Origin: CAZMGT01 sp964565895
GTDB taxonomy: Bacteria; Armatimonadota; Zipacnadia; UBA1398; CAZMGT01
Length of the DNA stretch: 64,000 nt
Assembly: GCA_964565895.1 (NCBI GenBank)
Contig: CAZMGT010000004.1
Location: 37,115-101,114 of the forward strand
Direction: 5' to 3'
Below are positions 39,645 through 49,001 of this stretch, piece by piece. A program made the translations under genes and the position numbers. Position 1 is the first letter of the stretch; each line of letters opens with the position of its first letter. Under the pieces are notes generated by a model. The model was given only the letters and a program-made list of their open reading frames with translations, made no database searches and had not been told where the DNA came from.

Positions 39645-42269
39645 CTAAGCGACGGGCTCCATGTCGCTCCAGTTAGGCCCGGCCTTGGCGTCGACGACGA
39701 TGGGCACGCTGAGCTGGAGCGCGCCGGCCATTAGCTCGCGAATGCGCCGGGCCACCTTGCGCACCTTTTTCTCGGGCACCTCAAACAAAAGCTCGTCGTG
39801 CACCTGAAGGATCATGTGCACGTCGGGCCAATTTTCGCGCAGCTCGCGGTCGACATCGAGCATTGCTTTTTTGATCAAGTCCGCGGCGGAGCCCTGAATG
39901 GGAGTGTTTACGGCAAGCCGCTCGCCCAGGCGCACCGTTTCCATGCGCCGGCTCTTGAGCTCGGGGATATACCGCCGCCGGCCGAGGATGGTCGTTACGT
40001 AGCCCTCGCGCCGGGCGCTGGCGATCGTCTTGTCGATATACTCGCGCACGCCGCTGTAGGTGTTAAAGTAGCGGTCCATAAACTCGCGCGCCTCGGCGGT
40101 GGTAATTCCGATGTCCTTGGCCAGGGCGGTTGGCCCCATGCCGTAGATAATGCCGAAATTGACGGCCTTGGCCCGGCTGCGCATGGCGGGCGTAACCTCG
40201 TCGGGGTTAACGCGGAAAACCTGCGCCGCCGTTTGCGTGTGGATGTCCAGCCCCTCGGCAAACGCCGAGACGAGGTTTTCATCGCGCGAGAAGTGAGCCA
40301 GGATGCGCAGCTCGATCTGGCTATAGTCGCAGGTAAGCAAAACGTAGCCACCGGGGGGAGCGACAAAGCACCGGCGCACGGCAAGCCCCCACTCCGTGCG
40401 AATGGGAATGTTCTGCAGGTTGGGGTCGCTGGAGGAGAGCCGGCCGGTGGCCGTGGCCGCCTGGTTAAACCTCGTGTGCACACGGCCGGTGCGCGGGTTA
40501 ACGAGCTCGAGCAAGGCGTCGACATAGGTGGACTTGAGCTTGGTAAACGTGCGGTAGTCAATGATGTGCCGCGCGATCTCGTGCTGTTCGGCGAGGCGCT
40601 CGAGCTCCTCGGCGTCGGTGGAATAGCCGGTTTTCGTGCGCCGGCCGGGGGGCAGGCCGAGCTTTTGGAACAAAATTTCCTGCAACTGCTTGGGGCTGTT
40701 GATCGTAAACTCCTGGCCGGCAAGCTCGTAGATTTTTTTCTCCAACCGCTGGGCCTCGGCCTCAAAGCGCTCGCCCAGGGCGCGCAGCTCGTCGCAGTCA
40801 ATGCATACCCCATGGCGCTCCATGCGCAGAAGGACGTCGGCGAGGGGGAGCTCGATGTCCCAGTAAAGGTCGGCCATGTTGAGGTTTTTTAGCTCAGAAA
40901 GCAGCGGCTCTTGCAGGCGCTGGACAACGCGCGCCGCGGCGCACGCCCCCTCGGCCGAGGGCGACTCGGAAAGGGTTACTCCCAAATACTTCTGCGCCAG
41001 GCGGGGGAGGGACAAACCGCCCTCGCCGGCGCTCGCCAAATATGCGGCGAGCAGCGTGTCAAACGCCCCGCCGCGCAGCTCGACGCCCAAAGCGAGCAAG
41101 TCGCTCGCCGTTTGCTTGAGGTCGTGGCAGGCTTTCTCCACGGCCTCGTCGCAAAGCAGCTCCACGAGCGGCTGGGGGAGCTCTACCGGCGTTTCCGCCT
41201 CGAACAAGCTGGGCTCATCCTCCTCGGCGAGGGGGAGATACCACGCGCCCTCGGCCCCCGCGGCAAGGGCGATGCCTAAAAGCTTGTTCCGCGCGCGGGC
41301 GAGATAGAGCGCGCACCGCCCCTTGCGCCGCGCAGCAGAAGCCGCGCGATGGGCCTCGGCCTCGGACTCGATCTTTCGCCACTTGACATCGGAGGGGGCC
41401 GGTGGGCGCTCACCGAGCACGCGCTTAAGCAGCGTTTTTAGCTCAAGCGTGTTAAACAGCTCAAGCAGGCGCTTTTCGTCCGGGGGCTTGCGGGCGAGGT
41501 CGCCGAGGGAGAGGCCGAGGGGGACGTTGCGCACGATGCGCGAAAGCTCGCGCCCCAAGCGCACCTTGTCCGCAGAGGCAAGCAACGCCTCGCGCAGCTT
41601 CTTCTGCGGGATCTCCCCCGCCGCAGCGAGGACCTTCTCCGCGTCGCCGAACTTCTGGAGCAGCTCCGCGGCGCGCTTTGGGCCCACGCCAGGGACCCCG
41701 GGGATGTTGTCCGAAGGGTCGCCCACGAGAGCCTTAAAGTCCACGACCTTCTCCGGAGGAACGCCCAGGCGCTCCTCCACGCCGCGGCGGTCGAGAACAA
41801 TGTTCTTGCGCAAGCTGCGGTCTTGCGTGCAGATGAGGACGTGGTCGTCAACGAGCTGAAACGCGTCTCTGTCGCCGGTGGCGAGGATTGTCTCCACGTT
41901 TTCGCGGCGGGCCATCTCGGCGAGCGTGCCCATGATGTCGTCGGCCTCGAACCCCTCGCGCTCGACGATGGGAATGTTAAACGCGCTGGCGATCTCGCGC
42001 ACGAGGGGGATTTGGCTTTTTAGGTCGTCGGGCATGGGCGGGCGGGTGGCTTTGTATTCGGGATATTGCTCGTGGCGAAACGAGGGGCCAGGGGCGTCCC
42101 AGGCGATGGCCACGGCGTCGGGCTGAAACTCGTCGATGAGGCTGAGGAGCATTTGCGTAAACCCGTGGATGGCGTTGGTCGGCTGGCCCTGGGAGTTGGA
42201 GAGATAGGGGAGGGCGAAGAACGCGCGATACATCAGGTTCAAGGCGTCGATGACCAGCAGGCGCTTCAC
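39645..42269 (-). CDS. polA: DNA polymerase I with inactive 3'-5' exonuclease domain
   Basis: 874 residues. The 5' nuclease domain (1-~290) has LVIDALNLMYRAFFA, FEADDIMGTLAE and VGDPSDNIPGVPGVGPKRA. The middle domain (~330-480) has lost the DxE proofreading motif and other metal ligands. The polymerase domain shows motif A (TCDYSQIELR), motif B (RAKAVNFGIIYG) and motif C (QVHDELL). Start GTG 42269 follows GGAGG; the longer frame upstream is non-homologous. Used in repair and Okazaki fragment processing. Confidence 0.95.
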   Translation of the reverse strand: MKRLLVIDALNLMYRAFFALPYLSNSQGQPTNAIHGFTQMLLSLIDEFQPDAVAIAWDAPGPSFRHEQYPEYKATRPPMPDDLKSQIPLVREIASAFNIPIVEREGFEADDIMGTLAEMARRENVETILATGDRDAFQLVDDHVLICTQDRSLRKNIVLDRRGVEERLGVPPEKVVDFKALVGDPSDNIPGVPGVGPKRAAELLQKFGDAEKVLAAAGEIPQKKLREALLASADKVRLGRELSRIVRNVPLGLSLGDLARKPPDEKRLLELFNTLELKTLLKRVLGERPPAPSDVKWRKIESEAEAHRAASAARRKGRCALYLARARNKLLGIALAAGAEGAWYLPLAEEDEPSLFEAETPVELPQPLVELLCDEAVEKACHDLKQTASDLLALGVELRGGAFDTLLAAYLASAGEGGLSLPRLAQKYLGVTLSESPSAEGACAAARVVQRLQEPLLSELKNLNMADLYWDIELPLADVLLRMERHGVCIDCDELRALGERFEAEAQRLEKKIYELAGQEFTINSPKQLQEILFQKLGLPPGRRTKTGYSTDAEELERLAEQHEIARHIIDYRTFTKLKSTYVDALLELVNPRTGRVHTRFNQAATATGRLSSSDPNLQNIPIRTEWGLAVRRCFVAPPGGYVLLTCDYSQIELRILAHFSRDENLVSAFAEGLDIHTQTAAQVFRVNPDEVTPAMRSRAKAVNFGIIYGMGPTALAKDIGITTAEAREFMDRYFNTYSGVREYIDKTIASARREGYVTTILGRRRYIPELKSRRMETVRLGERLAVNTPIQGSAADLIKKAMLDVDRELRENWPDVHMILQVHDELLFEVPEKKVRKVARRIRELMAGALQLSVPIVVDAKAGPNWSDMEPVA

Positions 42270-42425
42270 CGCAGCCGCCTCCAGGAAGAGGCTGAGATTC
42301 GCTTCGCCAGCGGGCGCAGAACGTCCTTCCGGCCGGCTTGGGGCCGCTTGGGGAGAGGAAGGAGAGAGCCATGTGGGGGAGAAGGGGGCGGAAACGAAGG
42401 GCAGGGAGCGGGAGGGGGGAGGACG

Positions 42426-43574
42426 ATGGCCGAGGAGCGCACAACGTGCCCCCGGTGCGGGGCGGAGGTTTTTGTCACGGATAACGTTTGCCTGCATTGC
42501 GGGGCAGAGCTACGGACGGAGGAGGGGCCGGCGGCGGAGATCGAGCGCAGCCCGCTGGCGCCGGAGCAGCCTTGGCCCGCGGAGCGCAGCCCACTTGCTC
42601 CGCAGCCTCCGGGGGAGCCCCGGCCCGCGCCCGGCCCAGCGACGGGCTACCTGGCGCGCCCGGGCGCGTTTGCCCCGGATGTGACCACCTACCGCGGAGG
42701 GGGCGGGCTGCTCGAAGGCATTGCCCGGGCGTGGCGGTTTTTCGTGCAGAGCATCTCTATGTGCTTCCGCGACAAGGACCTTATCCTGCCCTCCCTTTTC
42801 GCCATGGCGACCAACTTGGTGATCGTAGGCCTAGCGCTGGGCGTAATTTTGCTTGTCCCCAGCCTGCGCCACTGGTTTTTGGAGGAAAGCGCGACTAAGG
42901 AGACGGTGGAGAAGTACATCGTCACGGGGATGGGGCTTGTGGTTACGTTTTGCGTTTTGCTGGTGAACTACTTTTTCGCGGCGATGACCGTAAATATGGT
43001 GGACGTGTTTCTTTCGGGGCGCGACGCGACGCTGGGCGAGGCGTGGCGCGACGCGCGGAAGAACTTTTGGGCCATCTTCTCCCTGGCCGTGGTTTCGCTT
43101 ATCGTGCGCCTGGCCATCGGGGCGCTGCGCAGCAGGCGCGGGCGGGGGCTGGGAGACATTGCCGCGGACGCTCTGGACAGGATTTGGACCGTGGCTACGT
43201 ATCTCATTTTGCCGATTATCATTCTCGAGGATACCTCGCTGGGCAACGCCGTTAAGCGAGCGACGCAACTGCACCGGCGGAGCATCGTTGGGGTTGTCGT
43301 GGGCGAAGTTGCCGTGGGGCTGCTTGGCGGGCTGCTCACGTTTGTCGTGGCCTTGGGGGCCGTCGCCGTGGGATATCTGCTGTTTCAGATCGGGGGCATC
43401 GCGGGGCTTGTTTTAGCAGTCGCCGGCGGAGGGACGGCGTTTATTACGGCAACGGCATTTACCACATATGTGCGCACGGCGTTTTACACGTGTCTTTATC
43501 TGTGGGCCGCGGCGCAGGAGACGGTCGGGGAGTTTGCCCCGGCGCCGGCGCCGCTTGCCCCGGCGGTAGCCTAA
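42426..43574 (+). CDS. Zinc-ribbon plus DUF6159-like polytopic membrane protein
   Basis: 382 residues. A zinc ribbon at 5-25 (CPRCGAEVFVTDNVCLHCG) is followed by a Pro-rich linker (~30-95). A membrane domain (~100-370) with about six helices starts ARAWRFFVQSISMCFRDKDLILPSLFA, as in DUF6159 proteins. The mid-part PIIILEDTSLGNAVKRATQL is also typical. Function unknown. Divergent from polA with a GGGGGAGG site before the ATG. Confidence 0.82.
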   Translation: MAEERTTCPRCGAEVFVTDNVCLHCGAELRTEEGPAAEIERSPLAPEQPWPAERSPLAPQPPGEPRPAPGPATGYLARPGAFAPDVTTYRGGGGLLEGIARAWRFFVQSISMCFRDKDLILPSLFAMATNLVIVGLALGVILLVPSLRHWFLEESATKETVEKYIVTGMGLVVTFCVLLVNYFFAAMTVNMVDVFLSGRDATLGEAWRDARKNFWAIFSLAVVSLIVRLAIGALRSRRGRGLGDIAADALDRIWTVATYLILPIIILEDTSLGNAVKRATQLHRRSIVGVVVGEVAVGLLGGLLTFVVALGAVAVGYLLFQIGGIAGLVLAVAGGGTAFITATAFTTYVRTAFYTCLYLWAAAQETVGEFAPAPAPLAPAVA

Positions 43575-43651
43575 AACGGAGCGCAGGGGGCAGGGCACCG
43601 CCGAACGAAGCATACAGAGGGCAAAGGCTTTTTCGCGGGAGGCTTGCGGAA

Positions 43652-44898
43652 ATGAACAAGGGCAAGCGCGTGAGCAGGCGAGAGTTTTTGGCTAAGTCTA
43701 CGGCGCTGGCTACGGGGATAACGTTGCTCGCTGCCCAAGCGGCACGGACACAAGGAGCTAACGAGCGCATCGGCGTTGGGGTAATCGGCGTTGGGGGAAG
43801 AGGCGGCGGGCACGTGAACCTGCTCCTGCGGCTAAAGGAAGAGGGGCACCCTGTGGATANNNNNNNNNNGTCTACAAGCCGCGGGCGGAAGCCGCTGCGC
43901 AGAAGACCGGGGCGAAGATATATGGCGATTATCGCAAGTTGCTCGAGCAGAAGGACGTAGACGCAGTGTGCATCGCTACCCCCGACCACTGGCACGCGCG
44001 GATGACCATTGACGCCGCCGACGCGGGCAAGGATGTTTACTGCGAGAAGCCGATGACGCACTGGCGCGACCTGCGCGAGCCGCAGGAGGTCGTCAAAGCC
44101 ATTGCCCGCAACAAGCGCGTGATGCAAGTGGGCACGCAGGGGATGTCGGACAGCATTTGGGACCAAGTGGCCGAGCGGATAAGGGCAGGAGCGATCGGCC
44201 AGCTTATCCACGCCCAGGCAAGCGACATGCGCAACCGCTACTATCGGCTCTACGATCCGACGGCGAAGGACCCCAACGTAAAGCCTGGGGAGACGCTGGA
44301 CTGGGAGATGTTTCTCGGGCCGGCGCCCAAGGTGCCGTTTGACGTGGGGCGGTTTTTGGCGTTTCGCTGCTTTTGGGACTACTCCGGCGGGCTGTGCACG
44401 GACTTTTTCCCGCACATTCTCACGCCGCTGGTGTATACGATGGGGCTGAAGTTTCCCCGGCGCGCGGTAGCCTCGGGCGGGCTGTATCATTACGCGGACA
44501 AGCGCTGGGAAGTGCCCGATGTGTTTACCCTGTGCTTGGAGTATGAGGGCGGGCCATCGGTCTTGCTCGTGGCCAGCTTGGCCAACGACACGGGGCTGCC
44601 CATGCGCATCCGCGGCTATCGGGCAACGGTGGACTTTACCGGCCCCGGGGCGATAATCACCGGCCAGCGCATGGTTGTCGGGAGGCAAAAGCCGGAGGAG
44701 ATCAAGCGCACACGCGCGGGCTCGGTGCTCGACCACTGGCTGGACTTCTTACAGTGCGTTAAGTCGCGCGAGAAGCCGCGGAGCAACGAGGTCTTGGGCT
44801 ATTACGTGATGACCGCGCTGCATATGGGCGTGCACTCGTATATGGACGGCCGGGCGTGGGAGTTTGATCCGAAAACGGAGACGGCCAAGCCCGTCTAG
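43652..44898 (+). CDS. Tat-exported Gfo/Idh/MocA-family protein (gene interrupted by 10-N gap)
   Basis: About 410 residues. A Tat signal (VSRREFLAKSTALATG) is at the start. The Rossmann motif VIGVGGRGGGH follows. After the N run at 43860-43869 the reading resumes in a different frame with VYKPRAEAAAQKTGAKIYGDY, then IATPDHWHARMTIDAADAGKDVYCEKPM and the catalytic domain. The gap replaces the end of the second beta strand, so the frame change is an assembly matter, not a real frameshift. Such exported members process sugars in the periplasm. A strong terminator follows. Confidence 0.87.
43860..43869. other. Assembly gap (10 N)
   Basis: Ten Ns inside the Tat-exported oxidoreductase gene. The sides are in different frames, so the true missing length is not ten bases plus a multiple of three. 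Confidence 0.99.
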
Positions 44899-44922
44899 CG
44901 CGGCCTAAGCGAAGAGGCGTTC

Positions 44923-44955
44923 GGCCCCGCAGGCGCGCGGGGCCATTCTTTTTTG
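44923..44955 (+). terminator. Rho-independent terminator of the exported oxidoreductase gene
   Basis: GGCCCCGC (44923-44930) pairs with GCGGGGCC (44937-44944), followed by ATTCTTTTTTG. A textbook terminator. Confidence 0.9.
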
Positions 44956-44970
44956 CCGGCTGTGGGCGAG

Positions 44971-45000
44971 AAAAAAGACCAGGCCCCCACAGGGGCCTGG
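44971..45000 (-). terminator. Rho-independent terminator of the pseudopilin gene
   Basis: CCAGGCCCC and GGGGCCTGG (44979-45000) form a nine-bp stem with a four-base loop. Read on the minus strand it is followed by TCTTTTTT (44971-44978). It faces the terminator of the convergent gene only 24 bases away. Confidence 0.92.
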
Positions 45001-45030
45001 CCGCAAGAGGGAAACTACGACAAGCGCTCC

Positions 45031-45753
45031 TTAAATCGTCCTGCCCGGGAACACGTCAGCGGGATCCGGCTGAACTTCGTTGTCCCACTTGACGAACCAA
45101 GGCGCCTCATAGCGATGCCAACCCTGGAGGAGCTGGCCGCGGGAGATCCACTTGGCGTGGCCGTCGCGGAAGGCCATGTTCGTCCCGCCGTTGTGGCGGT
45201 CGAGGTTCTCGCCGTTGGTCTTGCGGCTGTCGCCGTCGCTCTTGAGCATGGCGCCAAGGTCGTCATCCTTGTCGAAGCACCCGTCGCCGCAGTCAGCGAT
45301 GAGAAACGCCTGCGCCGCGGGAGCGAGGTCGCTGTCCAAGCGATCTTTCGTGTCGTCGCAGGACTCCTCGGCCCAGCCGTAGTTTCCGTCGTAATCGTTA
45401 ACCGGATTTTTGTTCGCGTAGTCGGGACTAGTGGGGCAGTCGAAGATGCCGATGTTCTTGACGTAGGGCCAGATGTGCACGGGCCAGCCGTCGTGGTCGG
45501 TAATCGTGCCGTTGGCGGGCCAGCCGGGTGGAGCCTGGCTTTGGGGGATGTCGTTATCCGGCGTCACTCCGCCCCAGTCCTCGGTATACTGGATCATCGC
45601 CGTGGCGAGCTGGCGCAGGTTGCTTAAGCACTGGGTCGAGCGCGCTTTCTCCCGCGCTTTGGCGAATACAGGGAAAAGAATGGCCGCGAGGATCGCGATT
45701 ATCGCGATCACGACCAGAAGCTCAATAAGCGTAAACCCGCGCTTTACCTGCAC
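45031..45753 (-). CDS. Type II/IV pseudopilin-like protein with H-x9-DG motif
   Basis: 240 residues. The prepilin leader VQVKRG is followed by FTLIELLVVIAIIAILAA, cut after Gly by prepilin peptidase. It continues FPVFAKAREKARSTQCLSNL, a form abundant in Armatimonadota and relatives. The C-terminal HNGGTNMAFRDGHAKW gives the H-x9-DG motif of the very large exported pseudopilin family of Planctomycetes-like phyla. Start GTG 45753 follows GGGAGG. The isolated gene suggests one member of a dispersed, multicopy family. Confidence 0.92.
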   Translation of the reverse strand: MQVKRGFTLIELLVVIAIIAILAAILFPVFAKAREKARSTQCLSNLRQLATAMIQYTEDWGGVTPDNDIPQSQAPPGWPANGTITDHDGWPVHIWPYVKNIGIFDCPTSPDYANKNPVNDYDGNYGWAEESCDDTKDRLDSDLAPAAQAFLIADCGDGCFDKDDDLGAMLKSDGDSRKTNGENLDRHNGGTNMAFRDGHAKWISRGQLLQGWHRYEAPWFVKWDNEVQPDPADVFPGRTI

Positions 45754-45964
45754 TATGCACCTGCCTCCCTTCGACAATATCCGGCGCGGCAAGATTAGGC
45801 ACGCCCCCTCCCTTCCGCCGCAGAGTTGCTTAGGGGCTTCAACCCGCGGATTACCGCTCCTTCAGGAAATCGTGAAAACCCAGGAAAAAGCTTAAAAGGT
45901 TTTAACCATTTCTCGTGAAACCGCCCATGTTGCTACGTAACCGACGCACACGAGGAGCTTTTGT

Positions 45965-46906
45965 TCAATTTTCGCGCAAAACTTGAAACTTTAGGTTGTC
46001 GTCAACGAGGCAATGTGCCCAAAAGCCGCCGTCGGGGAAGTTTGTCCGCGCGGTAGGGAAAGCTTCGGCCAGCTCCGGCGGGGCGTTGTGCAGGCTCTCC
46101 TCGGTAAGCAGGAGCGCGCACCGGTATTCGCCCGGGGGCAGCTTGGCCTGCCCGGGAACCGGCCGCCCGGGCTCCCATTCCGCATAAAGCGGGACCACCG
46201 CCGGCCTAACTTGGCTGCTGTAGGCATAGATCTCGCCCGTGCGCTCGTCTCGCGCCGACTGCACGAGATAGGGGCGGATGTCGCCGTCGCGGTCGCCTCT
46301 GGGCCTCTGGTCGAAACGCCAGACGACGTGAAAGCTAGAGTCGAAGCTTAGCTTAACATCGGCGTTCCCCAGGCCATCGGTAACGAAGTAATCGAAGAGC
46401 ACATAGCCGTAGATCATATGCCCGCGGTGGTTTTTAAGCTCCGCGTCGGCGACATTCCAGCGGCAGGTATCGCACCACCAGCGGCCGAGCTTGCCAAGCT
46501 GAACGTTGGCCCAGTTGCGCGGGTCGCGCAGGGCATTTTTGGGCCAGGGATAGGGGCAGGTGGGCCGGCCCTCGAGCTTAACCTGATAGGCGAAGTTTGG
46601 CTTTAGCCCGCGGACGTGCAGCCAGCCGGAAAGCGTTTCGCCCCCGGAAAGCTCATGCCACGCGCATCCCTCGCGATAGGGCGTGGTCTGCCTGAACCGC
46701 TCGCTATACGGGTTGTCGAGGATGTCGCGCCAGCGGTAGTGCTGGGTATGGTCGGGGTCGGGGAACGGGCGGAGGTACACGCGCTTTGGCCGGGGCGTGG
46801 GAGGGGGAGAGGGCGTGGAGGGGTGCTCCGGCTCGCGGCGGCAGCCGGCGAGGCCCACTACCAGCGCGGCATATATGGCAAGCGCGATAAGTTCCGCGAC
46901 TCTCAT
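45965..46906 (-). CDS. Lipoprotein of unknown function with paired cysteines
   Basis: 313 residues. Signal ends in lipobox VVGLAGC. A Pro/Ser/Thr-rich stretch (~25-40) precedes a globular domain with GGETLSGWLHVRGLKPNFAYQVKLEG and WWCDTCRW. Later strands include GYVLFDYFVTDGLG. I recognise no named family; the beta-rich core looks like an immunoglobulin-like or jelly-roll fold. It follows the SGNH hydrolase gene on the same strand by 138 bases. Confidence 0.7.
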   Translation of the reverse strand: MRVAELIALAIYAALVVGLAGCRREPEHPSTPSPPPTPRPKRVYLRPFPDPDHTQHYRWRDILDNPYSERFRQTTPYREGCAWHELSGGETLSGWLHVRGLKPNFAYQVKLEGRPTCPYPWPKNALRDPRNWANVQLGKLGRWWCDTCRWNVADAELKNHRGHMIYGYVLFDYFVTDGLGNADVKLSFDSSFHVVWRFDQRPRGDRDGDIRPYLVQSARDERTGEIYAYSSQVRPAVVPLYAEWEPGRPVPGQAKLPPGEYRCALLLTEESLHNAPPELAEAFPTARTNFPDGGFWAHCLVDDNLKFQVLREN

Positions 46907-47044
46907 AGGCAAGTGCCCCGCCTTTTCCCTGCGCGCCCTGGTTGTGGCGGGCGCTCGGACGGGTGCAAGAGAACGCGTCTGCTGCAAATAAGACCTTTGG
47001 CCGGGACAGGGGTTTTGCCGCAGGCGAAGAGCAGAGCGCCGGGG

Positions 47045-48769
47045 CTAGCGGATGGTGAGCTGGACGAGGCCCGCGCTGTCCTCGGGGTTGAAGCTGAGCA
47101 CAGGATAGCGAGCGGCGGATGTCGCGCCCCTGCATGAGCCGCTCCAGGCAAGCTGCGTCTGGCGCCACGAGGTACCGTCGGCGTCGTCGATGACGATGTC
47201 AAACCCGATGCGCTGCTGCCCCTCGGCGAGGCCGAGGGCGAACAGGGGCAGGGAGATGCGCAGGCCATAGCCCTTGGGATAATACAGCGACTCTGCGCGA
47301 AAGTAGCGCGCGGCGGAGAACCGATTTAGGGTAGCGACAGCGGGGAACCCGCCGGCAAGCGCCGGCGGGGCGACGAGAAGGACCATTGTGCGCTTTGTGT
47401 GATAGGGCAGGCCGCGCTTTTGGTCGGGGTTTAGGTCGAGCATGAGCTCTACGCAGTCGTTGTCGGCGAGCCACTTGCCCCGGCCCAGGGTAAGCATATC
47501 GTCTTTAACGAGAATGGTGAGCTGGACCTGCTCGCCGTCGAAAAACGCGGCGAACTGCGCGCTGCAATCGTCCGGCCCCTGCCAGTGCGCCGCCCCTTGG
47601 CACAGGCACTCCTCGCCCAACGTGCCGCCGTGGCGGGCGACAGTGCGCGGGCTGGGGCGCGAGGGCGCGGGGCCCGCGCGACAGGGGACCACAGGCGTAA
47701 CGGTTATCCGGCAATTGGTAAACCCCAACGCACCGTGGACCTTCGCCGCGGCGAACACGCGAAACTCCAGCGAGTGCCGCTCGCGCAGCAACCCCTCGGA
47801 CAGGGCGATGGGAAACGTGAGGAGCACGGCGCTGCTAGGCTCGGCGACCTCCACCGTTTGCGTGAACTGTTGGCCGTCCAAAGAAAGCCAGAGGGTCGCC
47901 TCGCCGGCCTTCGTGGCGCTGATGGACACGGGAAGATAGACCGTTGTCTCCCCGGGAACGATGGCCACGCGCTGGCGCACGGAGACGGATACGGAGCATT
48001 GGGCGGGAAGCAGCTCGTCGAGGGCGAGCCAGAGCTCCTTGGCCATTTGCAGGTGGCCATACCAGTTGGGGTGGCCCCAGTTGTTGAGGGGAAAGAAGCC
48101 GCGCCAGTCGTGCTCCTTGGTGCGCAGGGCGGTGTTAAAGTCGGCGAGGGGGACATCGGCGGCGACGGCGCAGCGACGGAGGGCGTCGATAAACCGGTTT
48201 TCGCGGGGGGCGTCTTTCAGCTCATACGGGGGAATGCACAAAATGGCTTGGGCGCCGGCGCGCTGTATTTGCCAGAGGATTTGGGCGATGTCCTCCTCAA
48301 ACGCGGCCACCGGGCGCTGCTGAGGCGGTTGGGCGGCATCGTTTCCCCCGAACTGGACGACGACAAGGTCGGGGTTTTTGCTGAGCACGTGGCTTTTCAG
48401 GAACGTTAGCCCCCACCACGCGGCCGCGGCGGGATCGGCGCATACGTAGGAGCGAATGTTTGCCTGCGGAAAGCGCAGCCTAAGCGCACGGGTAACAAGC
48501 GCGGGAAAGGCGTCCACGTCCGGGCGCTCGACGCCGATGCCGAAGGTAACCGAGTCACCGAAAAAGACAATGGTTACCTCGTCGCCGCGGGCGAGCTTTT
48601 CGGCGAGCGACGGGCGCGGAGCGGGCGGGGAAGGAGGCTTTAGCGTAAGCAGCGGAGGTTCGGCGCAGCGGGCGCGAGAGAAGCAACAAAAGAACGACAG
48701 CAGAAGAGCAAGGCAAGCGAAAACCCGCCCTAGGCGGAAACAACGGCAGGAGCATTGCAGACCAAGCAT
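47045..48769 (-). CDS. Secreted SGNH/GDSL hydrolase with C-terminal carbohydrate-binding-like domain
   Basis: 574 residues. A signal peptide (~12-35, FACLALLLSFFCC) precedes a SGNH esterase domain (~60-270): block I FFGDSVTFGIG with the catalytic Ser, block III FGGNDAA, block V HPNWYGH. A middle beta-sandwich follows. The last ~190 residues (FAAFFDGEQVQLTILVKDD, DNDCVELMLDLNPDQ) resemble CBM9/DOMON-type sugar-binding domains. Likely a carbohydrate esterase. ATG 48769 lacks a clear ribosome site; GTG 48880 in frame has GGGGAG upstream and is an alternative. Confidence 0.82.
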   Translation of the reverse strand: MLGLQCSCRCFRLGRVFACLALLLSFFCCFSRARCAEPPLLTLKPPSPPAPRPSLAEKLARGDEVTIVFFGDSVTFGIGVERPDVDAFPALVTRALRLRFPQANIRSYVCADPAAAAWWGLTFLKSHVLSKNPDLVVVQFGGNDAAQPPQQRPVAAFEEDIAQILWQIQRAGAQAILCIPPYELKDAPRENRFIDALRRCAVAADVPLADFNTALRTKEHDWRGFFPLNNWGHPNWYGHLQMAKELWLALDELLPAQCSVSVSVRQRVAIVPGETTVYLPVSISATKAGEATLWLSLDGQQFTQTVEVAEPSSAVLLTFPIALSEGLLRERHSLEFRVFAAAKVHGALGFTNCRITVTPVVPCRAGPAPSRPSPRTVARHGGTLGEECLCQGAAHWQGPDDCSAQFAAFFDGEQVQLTILVKDDMLTLGRGKWLADNDCVELMLDLNPDQKRGLPYHTKRTMVLLVAPPALAGGFPAVATLNRFSAARYFRAESLYYPKGYGLRISLPLFALGLAEGQQRIGFDIVIDDADGTSWRQTQLAWSGSCRGATSAARYPVLSFNPEDSAGLVQLTIR

Positions 48770-49001
48770 GGAAGACAGCGACCGCTTTCTTTGTTTTCCC
48801 AAAATGCCCTGCTGTGCAAAGGCGACACAGCAGCCACGGCGACGCTTTTCGAAAAACCGCCAAGCAGAACCTTCCACCAAAGCGCAAGCCGCTCCCCTGA
48901 ACCCAAGCGGCGCGACAAATTAATTCATTGACCGTTTCCCTGCCAGAGTGTACGGTGGCCGTGCGCGTGGAGCGTCGAGCGGGCCGAGGAGGGACAATGT
49001 A

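Noticed and set aside
43652..44898. Real frameshift splitting the exported oxidoreductase into two genes
   Set aside because: The frame change coincides with the 10-N gap and both halves match one continuous Gfo/Idh/MocA protein.
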